This document shows, in pieces, positions 27,178 to 35,919 of a DNA stretch of 64,000 nt. Where the stretch lies: the NCBI RefSeq assembly GCF_033971325.1, contig NZ_CP117180.1:1-64000 (forward strand), given 5' to 3'. The stretch is from Hydrogenobacter sp. T-2 (GTDB lineage Bacteria > Aquificota > Aquificia > Aquificales > Aquificaceae). Each line of letters opens with the position of its first letter. Position 1 is the first letter of the stretch. The translations under genes and the position numbers were made by a program. Below the pieces are notes generated by a model. The model did not search any database. It saw nothing but the letters and a program-made list of their open reading frames with translations, and was not told where the DNA came from.

Positions 27178-27482
27178 ATTCTTTCCATTCTTTTGAGTTC
27201 TTTATCAAAAAGAAATTCAAGCTCTGGGACTCTCTTAAGATTAAGGCTCTTTGCAAGTTGAGACCTTATATAGGTGCTTGCATGTCTGAGGGCAGATTCC
27301 GCTTCCTTTTCCCTACCTTCCTGAAGGGTAGTGAAGTAAACTTTTGCTTTTCTCATATCCTGTGAAAGCTCCACGTAGGTTATCACCACATCCGCAAGCC
27401 TTGGGTCCTTTAGCTCTTTGAATATAAGGCTCGCTATCTCCTCCATAAGCAATTTTTCCAATCTTGCCTTTTTTCTGTCCAT
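27162..27482 (-). CDS. rbfA: 30S ribosome-binding factor A
   Basis: Late 16S rRNA maturation factor of 106 residues with the KH-like fold. Signature pieces: LLMEEIASLIFKELKDPRL, ITYVELSQDMRKAKVYF and PELEFLFDKEL. It heads the rbfA-helicase-DUF4416 run. TAAAAT on the minus strand (27492-27497) ends 9 nt before the ATG and there is no Shine-Dalgarno. Confidence 0.9.
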   Translation of the reverse strand: MDRKKARLEKLLMEEIASLIFKELKDPRLADVVITYVELSQDMRKAKVYFTTLQEGREKEAESALRHASTYIRSQLAKSLNLKRVPELEFLFDKELKRMERIWQKL

Positions 27483-27487
27483 TGTGA

Positions 27488-27553
27488 TATAATTTTAGAA
27501 TATAACCTCGTTCCTGCCATAGAGCAGGGACCATTAAAGCCCAGGAGGTAAGG
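27488..27553 (+). promoter_or_regulatory. rpsF operon promoter and short leader
   Basis: TATAAT (27488-27493) is followed by a ~50-nt leader ending in AGGAGG 4 nt before the rpsF ATG. The leader holds a 6-bp hairpin with one wobble (TTCCTG/CAGGGA). Autoregulatory S6:S18-binding leaders are known for this operon in other bacteria; I cannot confirm the conserved CCG bulge here. Confidence 0.35.
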
Positions 27554-27892
27554 ATGGCAAGAAGGTATTACAGGACAGTAAGGAACTACGAAAGTGTTTT
27601 GGTTTTCAAACCCACTCTCACGGAGGATGAAGTCCAAAGGAAACTTCAGGAAGTAAAGGACTTTGTCCAAAAGAAGGGCGGAGAAGTCTTAAACACAACA
27701 GACTGGGGCACAAAACAGCTTGCATACCCTATACAAGGCTTTAACCACGGCAGATACTTCATAATTCATATAAGGTCTGAAGAACCACAGCTTACTAACG
27801 AGCTTGACTTTTACTACAAAATAAGCGAAGATATAATACGCTGGCTAAACATACAGGTAAAGACCCAAGAAGGAGAGAAGGTTGCTCAATAG
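27554..27892 (+). CDS. rpsF: Small subunit ribosomal protein bS6
   Basis: 112 residues. YRTVRNYESVLVFKPTLTED, the GTKQLAYPIQGFNHGRYF motif and ELDFYYKISEDIIRWL are classic S6. First gene of the rpsF-ssb-rpsR-rplI operon, with an AGGAGGTAAGG ribosome site. It overlaps ssb by 11 bp. Confidence 0.96.
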   Translation: MARRYYRTVRNYESVLVFKPTLTEDEVQRKLQEVKDFVQKKGGEVLNTTDWGTKQLAYPIQGFNHGRYFIIHIRSEEPQLTNELDFYYKISEDIIRWLNIQVKTQEGEKVAQ

Positions 27893-28307
27893 GGTTATTA
27901 TCATAGGAAGGTTAGTGAAAGACCCAGTTATGAGGTATAGCTCCTTAGGCAATCAAATAGTGGAGTTTCCTATTGCATACAACAGGAGATACATGGTAGG
28001 TGATGTATGGAAAGAAGAAAGCCACTTTTTTGAGGTCAAAGCCTACGGTAAACTTGCAGAAAGCCTTGTAAGTCGTGTATCAAAAGGCTATACGGTAGTA
28101 ATAGAAGGTAGGCTCACTCAAGAAAGGTGGGTAGATAAGGAAGGTAAAACACAAAGCAGGATAAGAATAGTCGCGGATAGCGTAAGAATAATAAACAAAC
28201 CCAAGATGGAGGAGCCTGTAGAGGAGTTACCATTGAAGGAAGAAGATATACCCGAGGAAACTATGGGAAAACCCTTTAGTTCAGAAGATGATGAAATACC
28301 CTTTTAA
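27882..28307 (+). CDS. ssb: Single-stranded DNA-binding protein
   Basis: 141 residues: an OB fold (LNRVIIIGRLVKDPVMRYS at the N-terminus, FFEVKAYGKLAE, KGYTVVIEGRL) and the acidic C-terminal tip ending in DDEIPF that recruits repair and replication partners. The start is TTG at 27882, inside rpsF, which gives the correct LNRV beginning. The linker is short for a bacterial SSB. Its place between rpsF and rpsR is the standard bacterial order. Confidence 0.95.
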   Translation: MLNRVIIIGRLVKDPVMRYSSLGNQIVEFPIAYNRRYMVGDVWKEESHFFEVKAYGKLAESLVSRVSKGYTVVIEGRLTQERWVDKEGKTQSRIRIVADSVRIINKPKMEEPVEELPLKEEDIPEETMGKPFSSEDDEIPF

Positions 28308-28319
28308 GGAGGTTTTAGG

Positions 28320-28541
28320 ATGGATATGATCAAAAGGTCTGCAAAAAAGAGTTGTCCCTTCTGTGACGCGAAAAAAGACCCAAGCTATAAAAACTATGAG
28401 GAACTTAGAAGGTTTATGACAGAAAGGGGCAAGATAATAGGTAGAAGGCAAACAGGTGTATGTGCAAAGCACCAAAGAATGCTTGCCAGAGAGATAAAAA
28501 GAGCAAGACAGCTCGCTCTACTGCCGTATCTTGTAGCCTGA
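28320..28541 (+). CDS. rpsR: Small subunit ribosomal protein bS18
   Basis: 73 residues; partner of S6 on the 30S platform. Family signature [22 protein letters not shown] and [13 protein letters not shown] near the end. The N-terminal SCPFCDAKK with AKH later supplies three Cys, as in zinc-binding S18 variants. AAGGAGG 6-7 nt before the ATG. Confidence 0.95.
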   Translation: MDMIKRSAKKSCPFCDAKKDPSYKNYEELRRFMTERGKIIGRRQTGVCAKHQRMLAREIKRARQLALLPYLVA

Positions 28542-28552
28542 GGAGGTAAGTC

Positions 28553-28999
28553 ATGAAGGTGGTGCTTATAAAAGACCTTGAAGGTTACGGAAGTTTTGGA
28601 GATGTTATAAGTGTTAAGGATGGCTTTGCCAGAAACTATCTTATACCCAGAGGAATAGCTTTGCCAGCTACAGAGGGAAACCTCAACCATGTAAATAGCA
28701 TCCTCTCACAGAGGGCAAGAAAGCTCCAAAAAGAAAAAGAGAAGGCACAAACACTTGCCAAAAAAATGGAAGGACTTACACTAGAAATTGTTAGACAGGT
28801 AGGTGAGAAAGGAAAGCTCTTTGGTTCTGTAACATCGCAAGACATAGCTCAAGCCCTTCAGGAAAAGGGTTTTGATGTGGACAGGAAAAAGGTTATGCTC
28901 AAGAACCCAATAAAAGATATAGGCATGTATACGATTACCCTAAGGCTACATCCGGAAGTTAGCGTAAACATAAAGGTGGATGTCAAACCTGTGGAATAG
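28553..28999 (+). CDS. rplI: Large subunit ribosomal protein bL9
   Basis: 148 residues. The N-terminal domain MKVVLIKDLEGYGSFGDVI and GFARNYLIPRGIA binds 23S rRNA; a long charged helix and a C-terminal domain (KLFGSVTSQDIAQAL, LHPEVSVNIKV) follow. Last gene of the rpsF operon; TGAGGAGGT precedes it and overlaps the rpsR stop region. Confidence 0.96.
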   Translation: MKVVLIKDLEGYGSFGDVISVKDGFARNYLIPRGIALPATEGNLNHVNSILSQRARKLQKEKEKAQTLAKKMEGLTLEIVRQVGEKGKLFGSVTSQDIAQALQEKGFDVDRKKVMLKNPIKDIGMYTITLRLHPEVSVNIKVDVKPVE

Positions 29000-29017
29000 A
29001 CTATATTTATAAGAGCT

Positions 29018-29935
29018 ATGAGGGAAATAACCTTTGAAAAAGGAGGAACAAGGAGTTTTGGTTTTCTCCTGTGGCTTTTTATACTGCTGATTGGTGGACT
29101 TCTTGGAACGATAGGGGTTGATAATACCTTTTGGTATAAGTCCGCAACCCTTGCCTATGCCTTGTCTTCTATAGTTTACGCGAGCACTCTTTTTCTGCGA
29201 GATAGGTTAGTGCAGAATATAGCAACACTTACCCTTTCTCTGGGCCTTATTCTGAACCTTGCAGGCATGATAAGAAGAACTATTCAAACCTATGAGCTCG
29301 GCGTGCCACATCCACCATGGAGCAACCTCTTTGAAGCCCTTACCTTTTGGAGTTTTGTGGTAGGCTTTATATACCTGTTTCTTGAAAGAAAGTATGGTAT
29401 AAGGCTACTTGGTGCCGTGGTGGTTCCTGTGGTTTTTGGACTGTCTGCTTTTGCCATTTTTTACGCTTCAAAAGAGATAGTTCCACTGATGCCAGCTTTG
29501 AGGAGCTACTGGCTATATCTCCACGTGGTTACTGCGTTTATAGGCTATGCGGGCTTTACGGTAGGTTTTGGTGGTGCGGTTTTGTATCTTCTAAAGGATA
29601 GGTTTTCAAACCTGCCTCTACCATCAAAGGACTTACTTGATGAGATTACTTACAAATCCATAGTTATAGTCTTTCCCATATGGACTGCTTCCATAATACT
29701 AGGTGCTGCGTGGGCAAACGAAGCCTGGGGTGGATACTGGAGCTGGGATCCCAAGGAGGTGTGGTCTCTTATAGTGTGGCTCTTCTTTGGAGCTTACCTG
29801 CATGCAAGGCAGATGCTTGGATGGAAAGGGAAGAGAACAGCCTGGATGGTGATTTTTGGCTTTATAACGGTGCTAATATGCTTCTTTGCGGTAAATCTTT
29901 TCTTTCCAGGGCTTCACAGTTATGCAACTGATTAA
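29018..29935 (+). CDS. ccsB: System II cytochrome c synthase subunit CcsB/CcsA-like
   Basis: 305 residues with about eight transmembrane helices. The haem-handling motif WGGYWSWDPKEVWS near residue 237 and flanking His (HLHVVTA-like LYLHVV, LHARQ) identify the CcsA/ResC family that presents haem for attachment to apocytochromes c. It would serve cytochrome c-552 encoded at 23.3 kb. The partner subunit (ResB-like) is not in the window. TATATT lies 10 nt before the ATG. Confidence 0.88.
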   Translation: MREITFEKGGTRSFGFLLWLFILLIGGLLGTIGVDNTFWYKSATLAYALSSIVYASTLFLRDRLVQNIATLTLSLGLILNLAGMIRRTIQTYELGVPHPPWSNLFEALTFWSFVVGFIYLFLERKYGIRLLGAVVVPVVFGLSAFAIFYASKEIVPLMPALRSYWLYLHVVTAFIGYAGFTVGFGGAVLYLLKDRFSNLPLPSKDLLDEITYKSIVIVFPIWTASIILGAAWANEAWGGYWSWDPKEVWSLIVWLFFGAYLHARQMLGWKGKRTAWMVIFGFITVLICFFAVNLFFPGLHSYATD

Positions 29936-31146
29936 GAAACAAACTTCTCAGCTTCAAGCCTTGCTTCTTCCAATATCTTCTTTATATTCTCTGACGAGGT
30001 CCCCAAAACCTTTGCCACTTTGTTTACGGTTTGCTCATCTCTATTGTCTTCCAAGAGGTCTATAAGAGAGAGTATGAACCCAAGAAGGCTTAACCTGTTT
30101 TCGTAAGCTTCAACTATTTCTCTGTCAAGAAGCAAAACTCTTGCTATATCCTCTGGTTTTTGTCCTAATATCTCCCATGAGAGAGAAAACAAACCCATTA
30201 AGTAAGCCTTATCCTTCATTTCTTTTGCGTTTATCTCCGCAATCTTCTCACCGAGACTTGCCCTGAAAAGGGCTTTCCTCCAAAGTTCCTTTTCTTTTTC
30301 TTCTACAAACATATCAGAAAGGGCGAGCACTATGGTAAACTTGGCAACATTTTCAAGTCCAAGGTAGACAACTGCATCTTCCACATTGCTGAACTCCCTC
30401 GCCTTCGGAAAATAGGCTGAGTTTACAAACTTTAGGAGTTTGTATGTTACCCCCACATCCTTCTCTATAACCTCAATAACTTTCTTCATATCTTTGGATT
30501 TTATAGCGTTATATATCTGCAGTATAGTTGATTTAAGAAAGGATATAGTTCTTGTATCCTTAACCAATGCAGGTCTCGAGAGATAAATTCCCTGAAAATA
30601 TTCAAATCCAAGCTCGTAAGCTTTTTCATATTCTTGTTTGGTCTCTATATTCTTGACTATTATACCTCTTTTTAGGCTTTTTAATATGCTTATCACCTCA
30701 CTCAGCTCTTCCTCTTTGTAGGGATTATTCTTTATGTCTATCTTAACGAAGTGGCATTTATTGAGAAGTGGCAAGTAGTCTATTTTTTCAAAGCCAAAAT
30801 CGTCTATACAAAATTTAAAACCTCGCTTTATAAGAATATCTATAGCTTCAAAGAGTGTATTGCTAAGTCTTTTGTTTTCAACAAGCTCTATACCCACATA
30901 TTGAGGTGATAGCAGGTCAAACATGGAAGCCTCAAGAAATATAGCGGGCACGTTCACAAAAACTAACTTACCATTTCCCACCTTTTGAGGTCCTATTTCA
31001 GTAAGCACGTCTATAGCTATACTCGTAGCCTTAAGTGGGTCAAAGTCCTTTGGGTATGCACCAGTGCTTCTATCTTGAAGAAATACCTCGTAGAAAGCTA
31101 TCTTTCCCTCTCTGTTATATATTGCTTGTTTACATACCACGTTCAT
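29932..31146 (-). CDS. YuxH-like EAL/HDOD signalling protein, probably catalytically inactive
   Basis: 404 residues. The N-terminal ~205 are an EAL-like domain in which the catalytic ExLxR motif is replaced (YEVFLQ) and other metal ligands are degenerate, so c-di-GMP hydrolysis is unlikely. Residues ~210-400 are an HDOD domain (FVNSAYFPKA, VYLGLENVAKF). This order is the YuxH/CheV-associated type, thought to act as a signalling scaffold. A TATAAT box (31155-31160) sits 8 nt before the ATG on the minus strand. It is convergent with ccsB (4 bp overlap). Confidence 0.85.
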   Translation of the reverse strand: MNVVCKQAIYNREGKIAFYEVFLQDRSTGAYPKDFDPLKATSIAIDVLTEIGPQKVGNGKLVFVNVPAIFLEASMFDLLSPQYVGIELVENKRLSNTLFEAIDILIKRGFKFCIDDFGFEKIDYLPLLNKCHFVKIDIKNNPYKEEELSEVISILKSLKRGIIVKNIETKQEYEKAYELGFEYFQGIYLSRPALVKDTRTISFLKSTILQIYNAIKSKDMKKVIEVIEKDVGVTYKLLKFVNSAYFPKAREFSNVEDAVVYLGLENVAKFTIVLALSDMFVEEKEKELWRKALFRASLGEKIAEINAKEMKDKAYLMGLFSLSWEILGQKPEDIARVLLLDREIVEAYENRLSLLGFILSLIDLLEDNRDEQTVNKVAKVLGTSSENIKKILEEARLEAEKFVS

Positions 31147-31155
31147 GCATTTATA

Positions 31156-31767
31156 TTATAATAGGTTATCCAAAAGGTTCTGCAAATTACCACCTTTGAG
31201 TCTTTGAAGGTAGTTCATTACATACTTGCCTATTATATCCACCTCTACGTTTACCATATCTCCTAATTTTCTAAACCTCAAGTTGGTATTTTGATAGGTA
31301 TGCGGTATAACATTTATGTGTATGTATTGTCTATCAACTTTGTTTATGGTAAGGCTTATACCGTCTATGCCTACAGACCCCTTTTCTACAAAATACGTTT
31401 CGTAACCGGGTTTTATTTCAATAATTAAAGACCAGTGTTCTCCAATTCTTTGCAGTTTAACTATGGGAGATGTAAAGTCCACATGCCCTTGCAAGATATG
31501 CCCACCGAGCCTGTCAGATAGTCTAAGAGCCCTTTCCAAGTTTACATAATCTCCTCTTTTTAAAGACCTCAGATTGCTCCTGCTTAGTGTTTCTTCAGAT
31601 AGGTCAAACTCCAAAATATTGCGGTCAATCTTTACCACCGTAAGACATACGCCGTTGACCGCTATACTCTCTCCAAGCACCACATCCTCAAAGCCTGCAT
31701 CTAAAACAAGCCTTCCTCCCTTTAGAACCTCTACCCTACCCACTCTCTCCACAAGACCCGTAAACAT
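31156..31767 (-). CDS. ribE: Riboflavin synthase alpha chain
   Basis: Dismutation of 6,7-dimethyl-8-ribityllumazine to riboflavin. The protein starts MFTGLVERVGRVE and shows two tandem barrel repeats, with LGGHILQGHVDF in the first and KGSVGIDGISLTI in the second. I chose ATG 31767, which shares one base with the pyrK stop (TGATG), instead of an in-frame start 45 bp upstream that would lie inside pyrK. 203 residues is normal. Confidence 0.93.
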   Translation of the reverse strand: MFTGLVERVGRVEVLKGGRLVLDAGFEDVVLGESIAVNGVCLTVVKIDRNILEFDLSEETLSRSNLRSLKRGDYVNLERALRLSDRLGGHILQGHVDFTSPIVKLQRIGEHWSLIIEIKPGYETYFVEKGSVGIDGISLTINKVDRQYIHINVIPHTYQNTNLRFRKLGDMVNVEVDIIGKYVMNYLQRLKGGNLQNLLDNLL

Positions 31768-32513
31768 CAGAAAAGCACCTCCTCCGCAGGTAAAACTGGA
31801 CCCTCGTAGCAAACTCTTTTGTAGCCTTCAGGAGTTTTCACCACACATCCAAGACACACACCCCATCCACATGCCATCCTACTTTCAAGAGAAAAATACA
31901 TTCTATGTCCACTGTTTAAATTCTTCAAAGCTCTCAGCATGCCCTTTGGTCCGCAAGCATGGACAATCCAAGAGCTGTCAAAGTCCTTTAGCACCTCCGT
32001 TATAAGACCCTTCCTGCCAATGCTTCCATCCTCTGTGTAGAGTATGTATTCAAAGCCCTCTTCCTTTAGCCACTCTTCCATACCCAAATGCTCCTCAGAT
32101 CTGCCCGCATAAACAAAGACAACCTTTTTGCCCTTTGCTCTAAGCTCCTTGCCCCATAGGCTAAGCCCTGCAAGCCCCACACCACCACCAAGAAGTAGAT
32201 GCTTTTCGCCTTCTTCAGAGAAAAGCCCTTTACCAAGAGGACCAAAGGTCCAAATCTCTTCTCCCTCCTTTATTTTAGACAACAGCCTTGTCCCTCTCCC
32301 TAAGAGGTCGTAGAAGATAAGGATATTTTCACCCCTTACATCTGCAACCGCAAAGGCTCTCCTTCCCATAGGGTCAAGGCTCTTAGAAACCCTAAGCATC
32401 ACAAACTGCCCAGCCTTAACGGACTTTGCGATTTCTGGTGCATGGAGCTCAAGAATAAACAATCTTCCCCTTACATTGCGATTTTCCATCACTTTGCAGA
32501 GCAAGTCCTTCAT
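31767..32513 (-). CDS. pyrK: Dihydroorotate dehydrogenase electron-transfer subunit
   Basis: Ferredoxin-reductase-like partner of PyrD, passing electrons from dihydroorotate to NAD via FAD and a 2Fe-2S cluster. GRRAFAVAD binds FAD, LLLGGGVGLAGL binds nucleotide, and CGWGVCLGC...VCYEGPV near the C-terminus holds the four cluster Cys. 248 residues. PyrD is not adjacent, which is unusual; ribE and a permease flank it instead. It overlaps the permease stop by 4 bp. Confidence 0.9.
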   Translation of the reverse strand: MKDLLCKVMENRNVRGRLFILELHAPEIAKSVKAGQFVMLRVSKSLDPMGRRAFAVADVRGENILIFYDLLGRGTRLLSKIKEGEEIWTFGPLGKGLFSEEGEKHLLLGGGVGLAGLSLWGKELRAKGKKVVFVYAGRSEEHLGMEEWLKEEGFEYILYTEDGSIGRKGLITEVLKDFDSSWIVHACGPKGMLRALKNLNSGHRMYFSLESRMACGWGVCLGCVVKTPEGYKRVCYEGPVLPAEEVLF

Positions 32514-33487
32514 TTTTTGCCACTCCTTAGGAGATTATCTCCAAGAAGGTTAAAGGCTATGACAAGGAGAAAAAGTGCAATACCTGGAGAGAGTATCCAT
32601 GGATGTGCGACCACAAGATTTACATTTCTCGCATCAGAGAGCATGTTGCCCCAGCTGGGAAAAGGTTCTTGAATGCCCAAACCCAGAAAGCTCAAAGAGG
32701 CTTCCGCCAGTATGTATCCCGGGAAAGAAAGAGTTGCGGAAACTATAAGATAGTAGTAGGCATTTGGCAAGATGTGGACTCTTAATATCCTAAGCGTGCC
32801 AGCACCATAAGTCTTTGCGGATTGGACAAACTCCTTCTCCCTTATGGAGAGCACCATACCCCTTACAACCCTTGCAAGCCCAGCCCATCCAAGAAAGGAA
32901 AGGATAAAAATAACCATCAGAAAAACATGAAAGCTCTCCATAGTGAGAGGGAAAACAGACCTAAGGGAGAGCATAAGATAGAAGGTAGGTATTGCCAAAA
33001 GCACCTCAACAAGCCTCATTATAAGAGTGTCCACTTTTCCGCCAAAGTATCCAGAAATGCCACCTATTAGACTGCCAAGAAGGAAGGTTATGCTTACGCC
33101 CACAAGACCTATTGTCAAGGAAACTCTTGAGCCGTATACAAGCCTACTGAAAATGTCTCTACCCAGCTTGTCCGTGCCTAAGAGGTATATATGGCATGGC
33201 TCTTCCACAGAGAGGAGTTTATATCCGTATTCTGTTTTTCCGAAAAATCTTAGCTTGCAGGCAACATTTTTGTCTTCCTCGTATACCTTAAAGAGAGGGT
33301 CTGTCATTCTGTGAGAGTGCACGTAGGGAAAGGTAAGACTTCCATCTTTGAATAGGTGTATCCTTGTGGGAGGATGGAAGGGTGCGGTTCTGTTTTGAAG
33401 GTCGTAAGGATAGGGTGCAATAAAGTCCGCAAAGACTGCAAGAAAGAGGAAAAAGCCTATTATGGTTAGAGGAAAGGCAAGCCTCAC
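32510..33487 (-). CDS. ABC transporter permease, DppC/OppC type, orphan
   Basis: 325 residues. An N-terminal helix and DFIAPYPYD are followed by a ~70-residue periplasmic segment. The permease core has LLGTDKLGRDIFSRLVYGSRVSL and the EAA-type loop GLARVVRGMVLSIREKEFVQSA; AEASLSFLGLGIQEP is the DppC signature. No partner permease, ATPase or binding protein is in the window, so it must pair with distant genes. The start codon is GTG. A TATACT box (33497-33502) lies 9 nt before it. Confidence 0.88.
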   Translation of the reverse strand: MRLAFPLTIIGFFLFLAVFADFIAPYPYDLQNRTAPFHPPTRIHLFKDGSLTFPYVHSHRMTDPLFKVYEEDKNVACKLRFFGKTEYGYKLLSVEEPCHIYLLGTDKLGRDIFSRLVYGSRVSLTIGLVGVSITFLLGSLIGGISGYFGGKVDTLIMRLVEVLLAIPTFYLMLSLRSVFPLTMESFHVFLMVIFILSFLGWAGLARVVRGMVLSIREKEFVQSAKTYGAGTLRILRVHILPNAYYYLIVSATLSFPGYILAEASLSFLGLGIQEPFPSWGNMLSDARNVNLVVAHPWILSPGIALFLLVIAFNLLGDNLLRSGKK

Positions 33488-33496
33488 AGTTTGAAT

Positions 33497-33506
33497 AGTA
33501 TAAAAT
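33497..33506. promoter_or_regulatory. Overlapping divergent -10 boxes, permease and MTH1187-like gene
   Basis: The 28-bp spacer has TATACT on the minus strand (33497-33502) and TAAAAT on the plus strand (33501-33506). Each is 9 nt from its start codon. No Shine-Dalgarno is visible on either side. Confidence 0.5.
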
Positions 33507-33515
33507 ATTTAAGCC

Positions 33516-33836
33516 ATGAGTGTGCTGGTCTTTGTGAGTATGACACCCTTGGGTAAAGGGGAGAGCGTCAGCGAGTATGTGGCAAGGGTTGTAGATATAG
33601 TAGACAGGTCTGGACTGCCCTATGTGCTTACTCCTATGGGGACCATAATAGAGGGAGAAACATGGGATGAGGTCATGTCTGTTTTGAAAGAGGGCTTTGA
33701 AGCTCTAAAAAAAGACTGTCCTCGCATATCCATAACTATGAAGATAGACTACAGGGAAGGAAAGTCTGGAAGAATTTTCAGCAAGGTAAAATCCGTAGAG
33801 GAAAAGATTGGAAGGGAAATAAAGAAAACAAGTTAG
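33516..33836 (+). CDS. MTH1187/YkoF-like thiamine-binding family protein
   Basis: 106 residues. VLVFVSMTPLGKGESVSEYV, LTPMGTIIEG and PRISITMKIDYREGK match the DUF77 family of ferredoxin-fold proteins, some of which bind thiamine or HMP. Cytoplasmic, probably tetrameric by family. It is divergent from the permease and is followed by the 78-residue unknown. Confidence 0.85.
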   Translation: MSVLVFVSMTPLGKGESVSEYVARVVDIVDRSGLPYVLTPMGTIIEGETWDEVMSVLKEGFEALKKDCPRISITMKIDYREGKSGRIFSKVKSVEEKIGREIKKTS

Positions 33837-33865
33837 AGTAGGCTAAGAGGGTTTATAATTAAAGC

Positions 33866-34102
33866 ATGCAAGGCAGACCTCTTTTACCCAATGAGCTTGA
33901 GCTTTTCAAAAAAGCCCTTGGCATAGGACCTCACAACTTCTGGAGATGGTCATCAAGGACGAGAAACTTCAAACTGCTTACTGACGGAAAGGTGGTATGG
34001 GTTGAAGGGACGGAAGAAAACATAGGAAAATCCATGCCCGTCCACGAAGCCACTTGGTGGAGCTGGGAGCTTATAAGGGAAAAGCTAAAAGATATGGGTT
34101 AA
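33866..34102 (+). CDS. Small hypothetical protein
   Basis: 78 residues, rich in Trp (WRWSSRTRNF, VVWVEG, ATWWSWELI), no membrane segment, no recognised family. TATAAT (33854-33859) ends 6 nt before the ATG, so it probably has its own leaderless promoter. It lies 12 bp before fabD. Confidence 0.6.
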   Translation: MQGRPLLPNELELFKKALGIGPHNFWRWSSRTRNFKLLTDGKVVWVEGTEENIGKSMPVHEATWWSWELIREKLKDMG

Positions 34103-34114
34103 AATAAAAAACTC

Positions 34115-35044
34115 ATGGGAAAGTTAGCTTATGTTTTTCCGGGACAAGGTTCTCAATATGTGGGTATGGGGTATGACTTTTATAGGGAGTTTTCTGAGTC
34201 TGCGGATGTCTTTCATAGTGCGGAGACCGCCCTCAGATACAACCTCACAGATATCATCTTTAAAGGTCCCGAGGAGGAACTAAACAGAACCGTAAACACC
34301 CAACCTGCCATACTTACCACAAGTCTTGCCATATACGCAGCTATGAAGGCAAGGGGTTTTCCAGAGCCAGACTTTGTGGCTGGACACTCGCTTGGAGAAT
34401 ATACCGCACTTGCGGTAGCGGGTGGTGTGGAGCTTTTTGAGGCGGTCAGGCTTGCAAACCTTAGAGGCAAATACATGCAGGAAGCAGTGCCAGAAGGATT
34501 GGGTGCCATGTATGCGGTTTTAAAATTGCCACCCGAGAAGGTAGAAGAAGCCTGCAGGCTCGCACAAGAACACGGTGTGGTAGAACCCGCCAACTACAAC
34601 TCTCCAGAGCAAACAGTGATATCTGGAGAAAAGACTGCGGTGGAAAAGGCGGGTGAAATTGCCAAACAGATGGGTGGTAAGGTAATACCTCTAAAGGTTT
34701 CTGTGCCTTCACATTGCTCTTTGATGAAGCCTGCAGCGGACGCCTTTAGGCTTAAGCTCGCTCAAACTCCTATAAAGAACATAAACATACCAATAGTCCA
34801 AAACTACACTGCAAAAGCCCACACAATGGCACCTGAAATAAGAGAAAACCTATACAGGCAGATATTCTCTTCAGTGAAGTGGTTTCAAAGTGTGCTTTAT
34901 ATGGTAGAACAGGGGGTAGACACCTTCGTGGAAATAGGTCCTAAGAATGTTCTGTCTAAACTTATTCAACAGACGGTGCGGAATGTAAGGGTTTTTAACG
35001 TAGAAAAGATGGAGGATTTAGAGAAGGTTTTGAAGGCTATATGA
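34115..35044 (+). CDS. fabD: Malonyl-CoA:ACP transacylase
   Basis: Transfers malonyl from CoA to acyl carrier protein in fatty acid synthesis. VFPGQGSQYVGMG at the N-terminus, the nucleophile in GHSLGEYTAL (Ser about 90), and the catalytic His in VPSHCSLM. 309 residues. The stop overlaps the methyltransferase start (ATGA). A TAAAAT box lies 8 nt before the ATG. Other fab genes are elsewhere. Confidence 0.95.
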   Translation: MGKLAYVFPGQGSQYVGMGYDFYREFSESADVFHSAETALRYNLTDIIFKGPEEELNRTVNTQPAILTTSLAIYAAMKARGFPEPDFVAGHSLGEYTALAVAGGVELFEAVRLANLRGKYMQEAVPEGLGAMYAVLKLPPEKVEEACRLAQEHGVVEPANYNSPEQTVISGEKTAVEKAGEIAKQMGGKVIPLKVSVPSHCSLMKPAADAFRLKLAQTPIKNINIPIVQNYTAKAHTMAPEIRENLYRQIFSSVKWFQSVLYMVEQGVDTFVEIGPKNVLSKLIQQTVRNVRVFNVEKMEDLEKVLKAI

Positions 35045-35919
35045 TAAATCCTGTTAAATCTCCTCTTAGATACCCCGGAGGCAAGTCAAAAGCGGTAAAT
35101 TTCTTATCCAAATTCGTGCCTAACTTTAGGGAATTTAGAGAGCCTATGTGTGGTGGAGCAAGCATGACCTTGTATTTTGCTCAGATAAAGCCAGATGCGA
35201 AATACATAATGGGTGATATAAACTATGACTTGTATTGCTTTTGGAAAACGCTTAAGGAAATGCCAGAAAAGCTCATAAAGGAAATCAGGCTTATAAAATC
35301 CTCTTTTCTTGATGGTAGAAGGCTCTTTGAGGAGCTTATGGGACGAAGAGAAAGGCTAAATAGCTGTTTTGAACGTGCAGTTGACTTTTATGTGCTTAAT
35401 AGAATAACCTTTTCTGGAACGGTAGATTGTGGAGGTTATTCAGAGTCTGCTTTTAGGAAGCGATTTACAGAAAGCTCTATTGAAAGGCTTTTTGAAGTTA
35501 GCAGAGTTTTGAAGAAAGTTGAAGTGGTTTGGGGTGATTACGAAGAGCTTCTTACAGCGAAAGGAGAAGATGTATTTGTATTTCTTGACCCACCTTACTT
35601 TTCCGCACAATCTTCTAAGCTGTATGGGAAGAGAGGCACTCTTCACGTTAGCTTTAACCATGAAAGACTTGCAGAGCTCGTGAAGGATTGTAAACACAAG
35701 GTTATGATAACTTACGACAACAGCCCATATATAAGGGAACTGTATAAAAACTTTTACTTGCTGGGATGGAAGCTAAAGTATGGCATGACAAACTATGGAA
35801 GAAGCTATCTTAGAGAAGGAGACGAGCTTTTGATAACTAACTATCCTCTTGACAGCTTTCTTAGCAGTCTAAAAAGACAGCACCTTCTTTTTCAGAAGGT
35901 GGCAAAATATTACGCATGA
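35041..35919 (+). CDS. DNA adenine methyltransferase, D12 (Dam-like) class
   Basis: 292 residues. SPLRYPGGKSKAVNFL near the N-terminus is the SAM-binding motif I of the D12 class, and VFLDPPYF near 180 is the catalytic DPPY motif IV for N6-adenine methylation. The target site cannot be read from the sequence. No restriction endonuclease is adjacent; it is an orphan held between fabD and argB by ATGA overlaps on both sides. A role in regulation or protection is open. Confidence 0.88.
   Translation: MINPVKSPLRYPGGKSKAVNFLSKFVPNFREFREPMCGGASMTLYFAQIKPDAKYIMGDINYDLYCFWKTLKEMPEKLIKEIRLIKSSFLDGRRLFEELMGRRERLNSCFERAVDFYVLNRITFSGTVDCGGYSESAFRKRFTESSIERLFEVSRVLKKVEVVWGDYEELLTAKGEDVFVFLDPPYFSAQSSKLYGKRGTLHVSFNHERLAELVKDCKHKVMITYDNSPYIRELYKNFYLLGWKLKYGMTNYGRSYLREGDELLITNYPLDSFLSSLKRQHLLFQKVAKYYA

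Noticed and set aside
27494-27553. Known S6:S18 autoregulatory leader before rpsF
   Set aside because: A small hairpin is present but I could not find the conserved CCG bulge that defines the motif, so I list only a promoter and leader.
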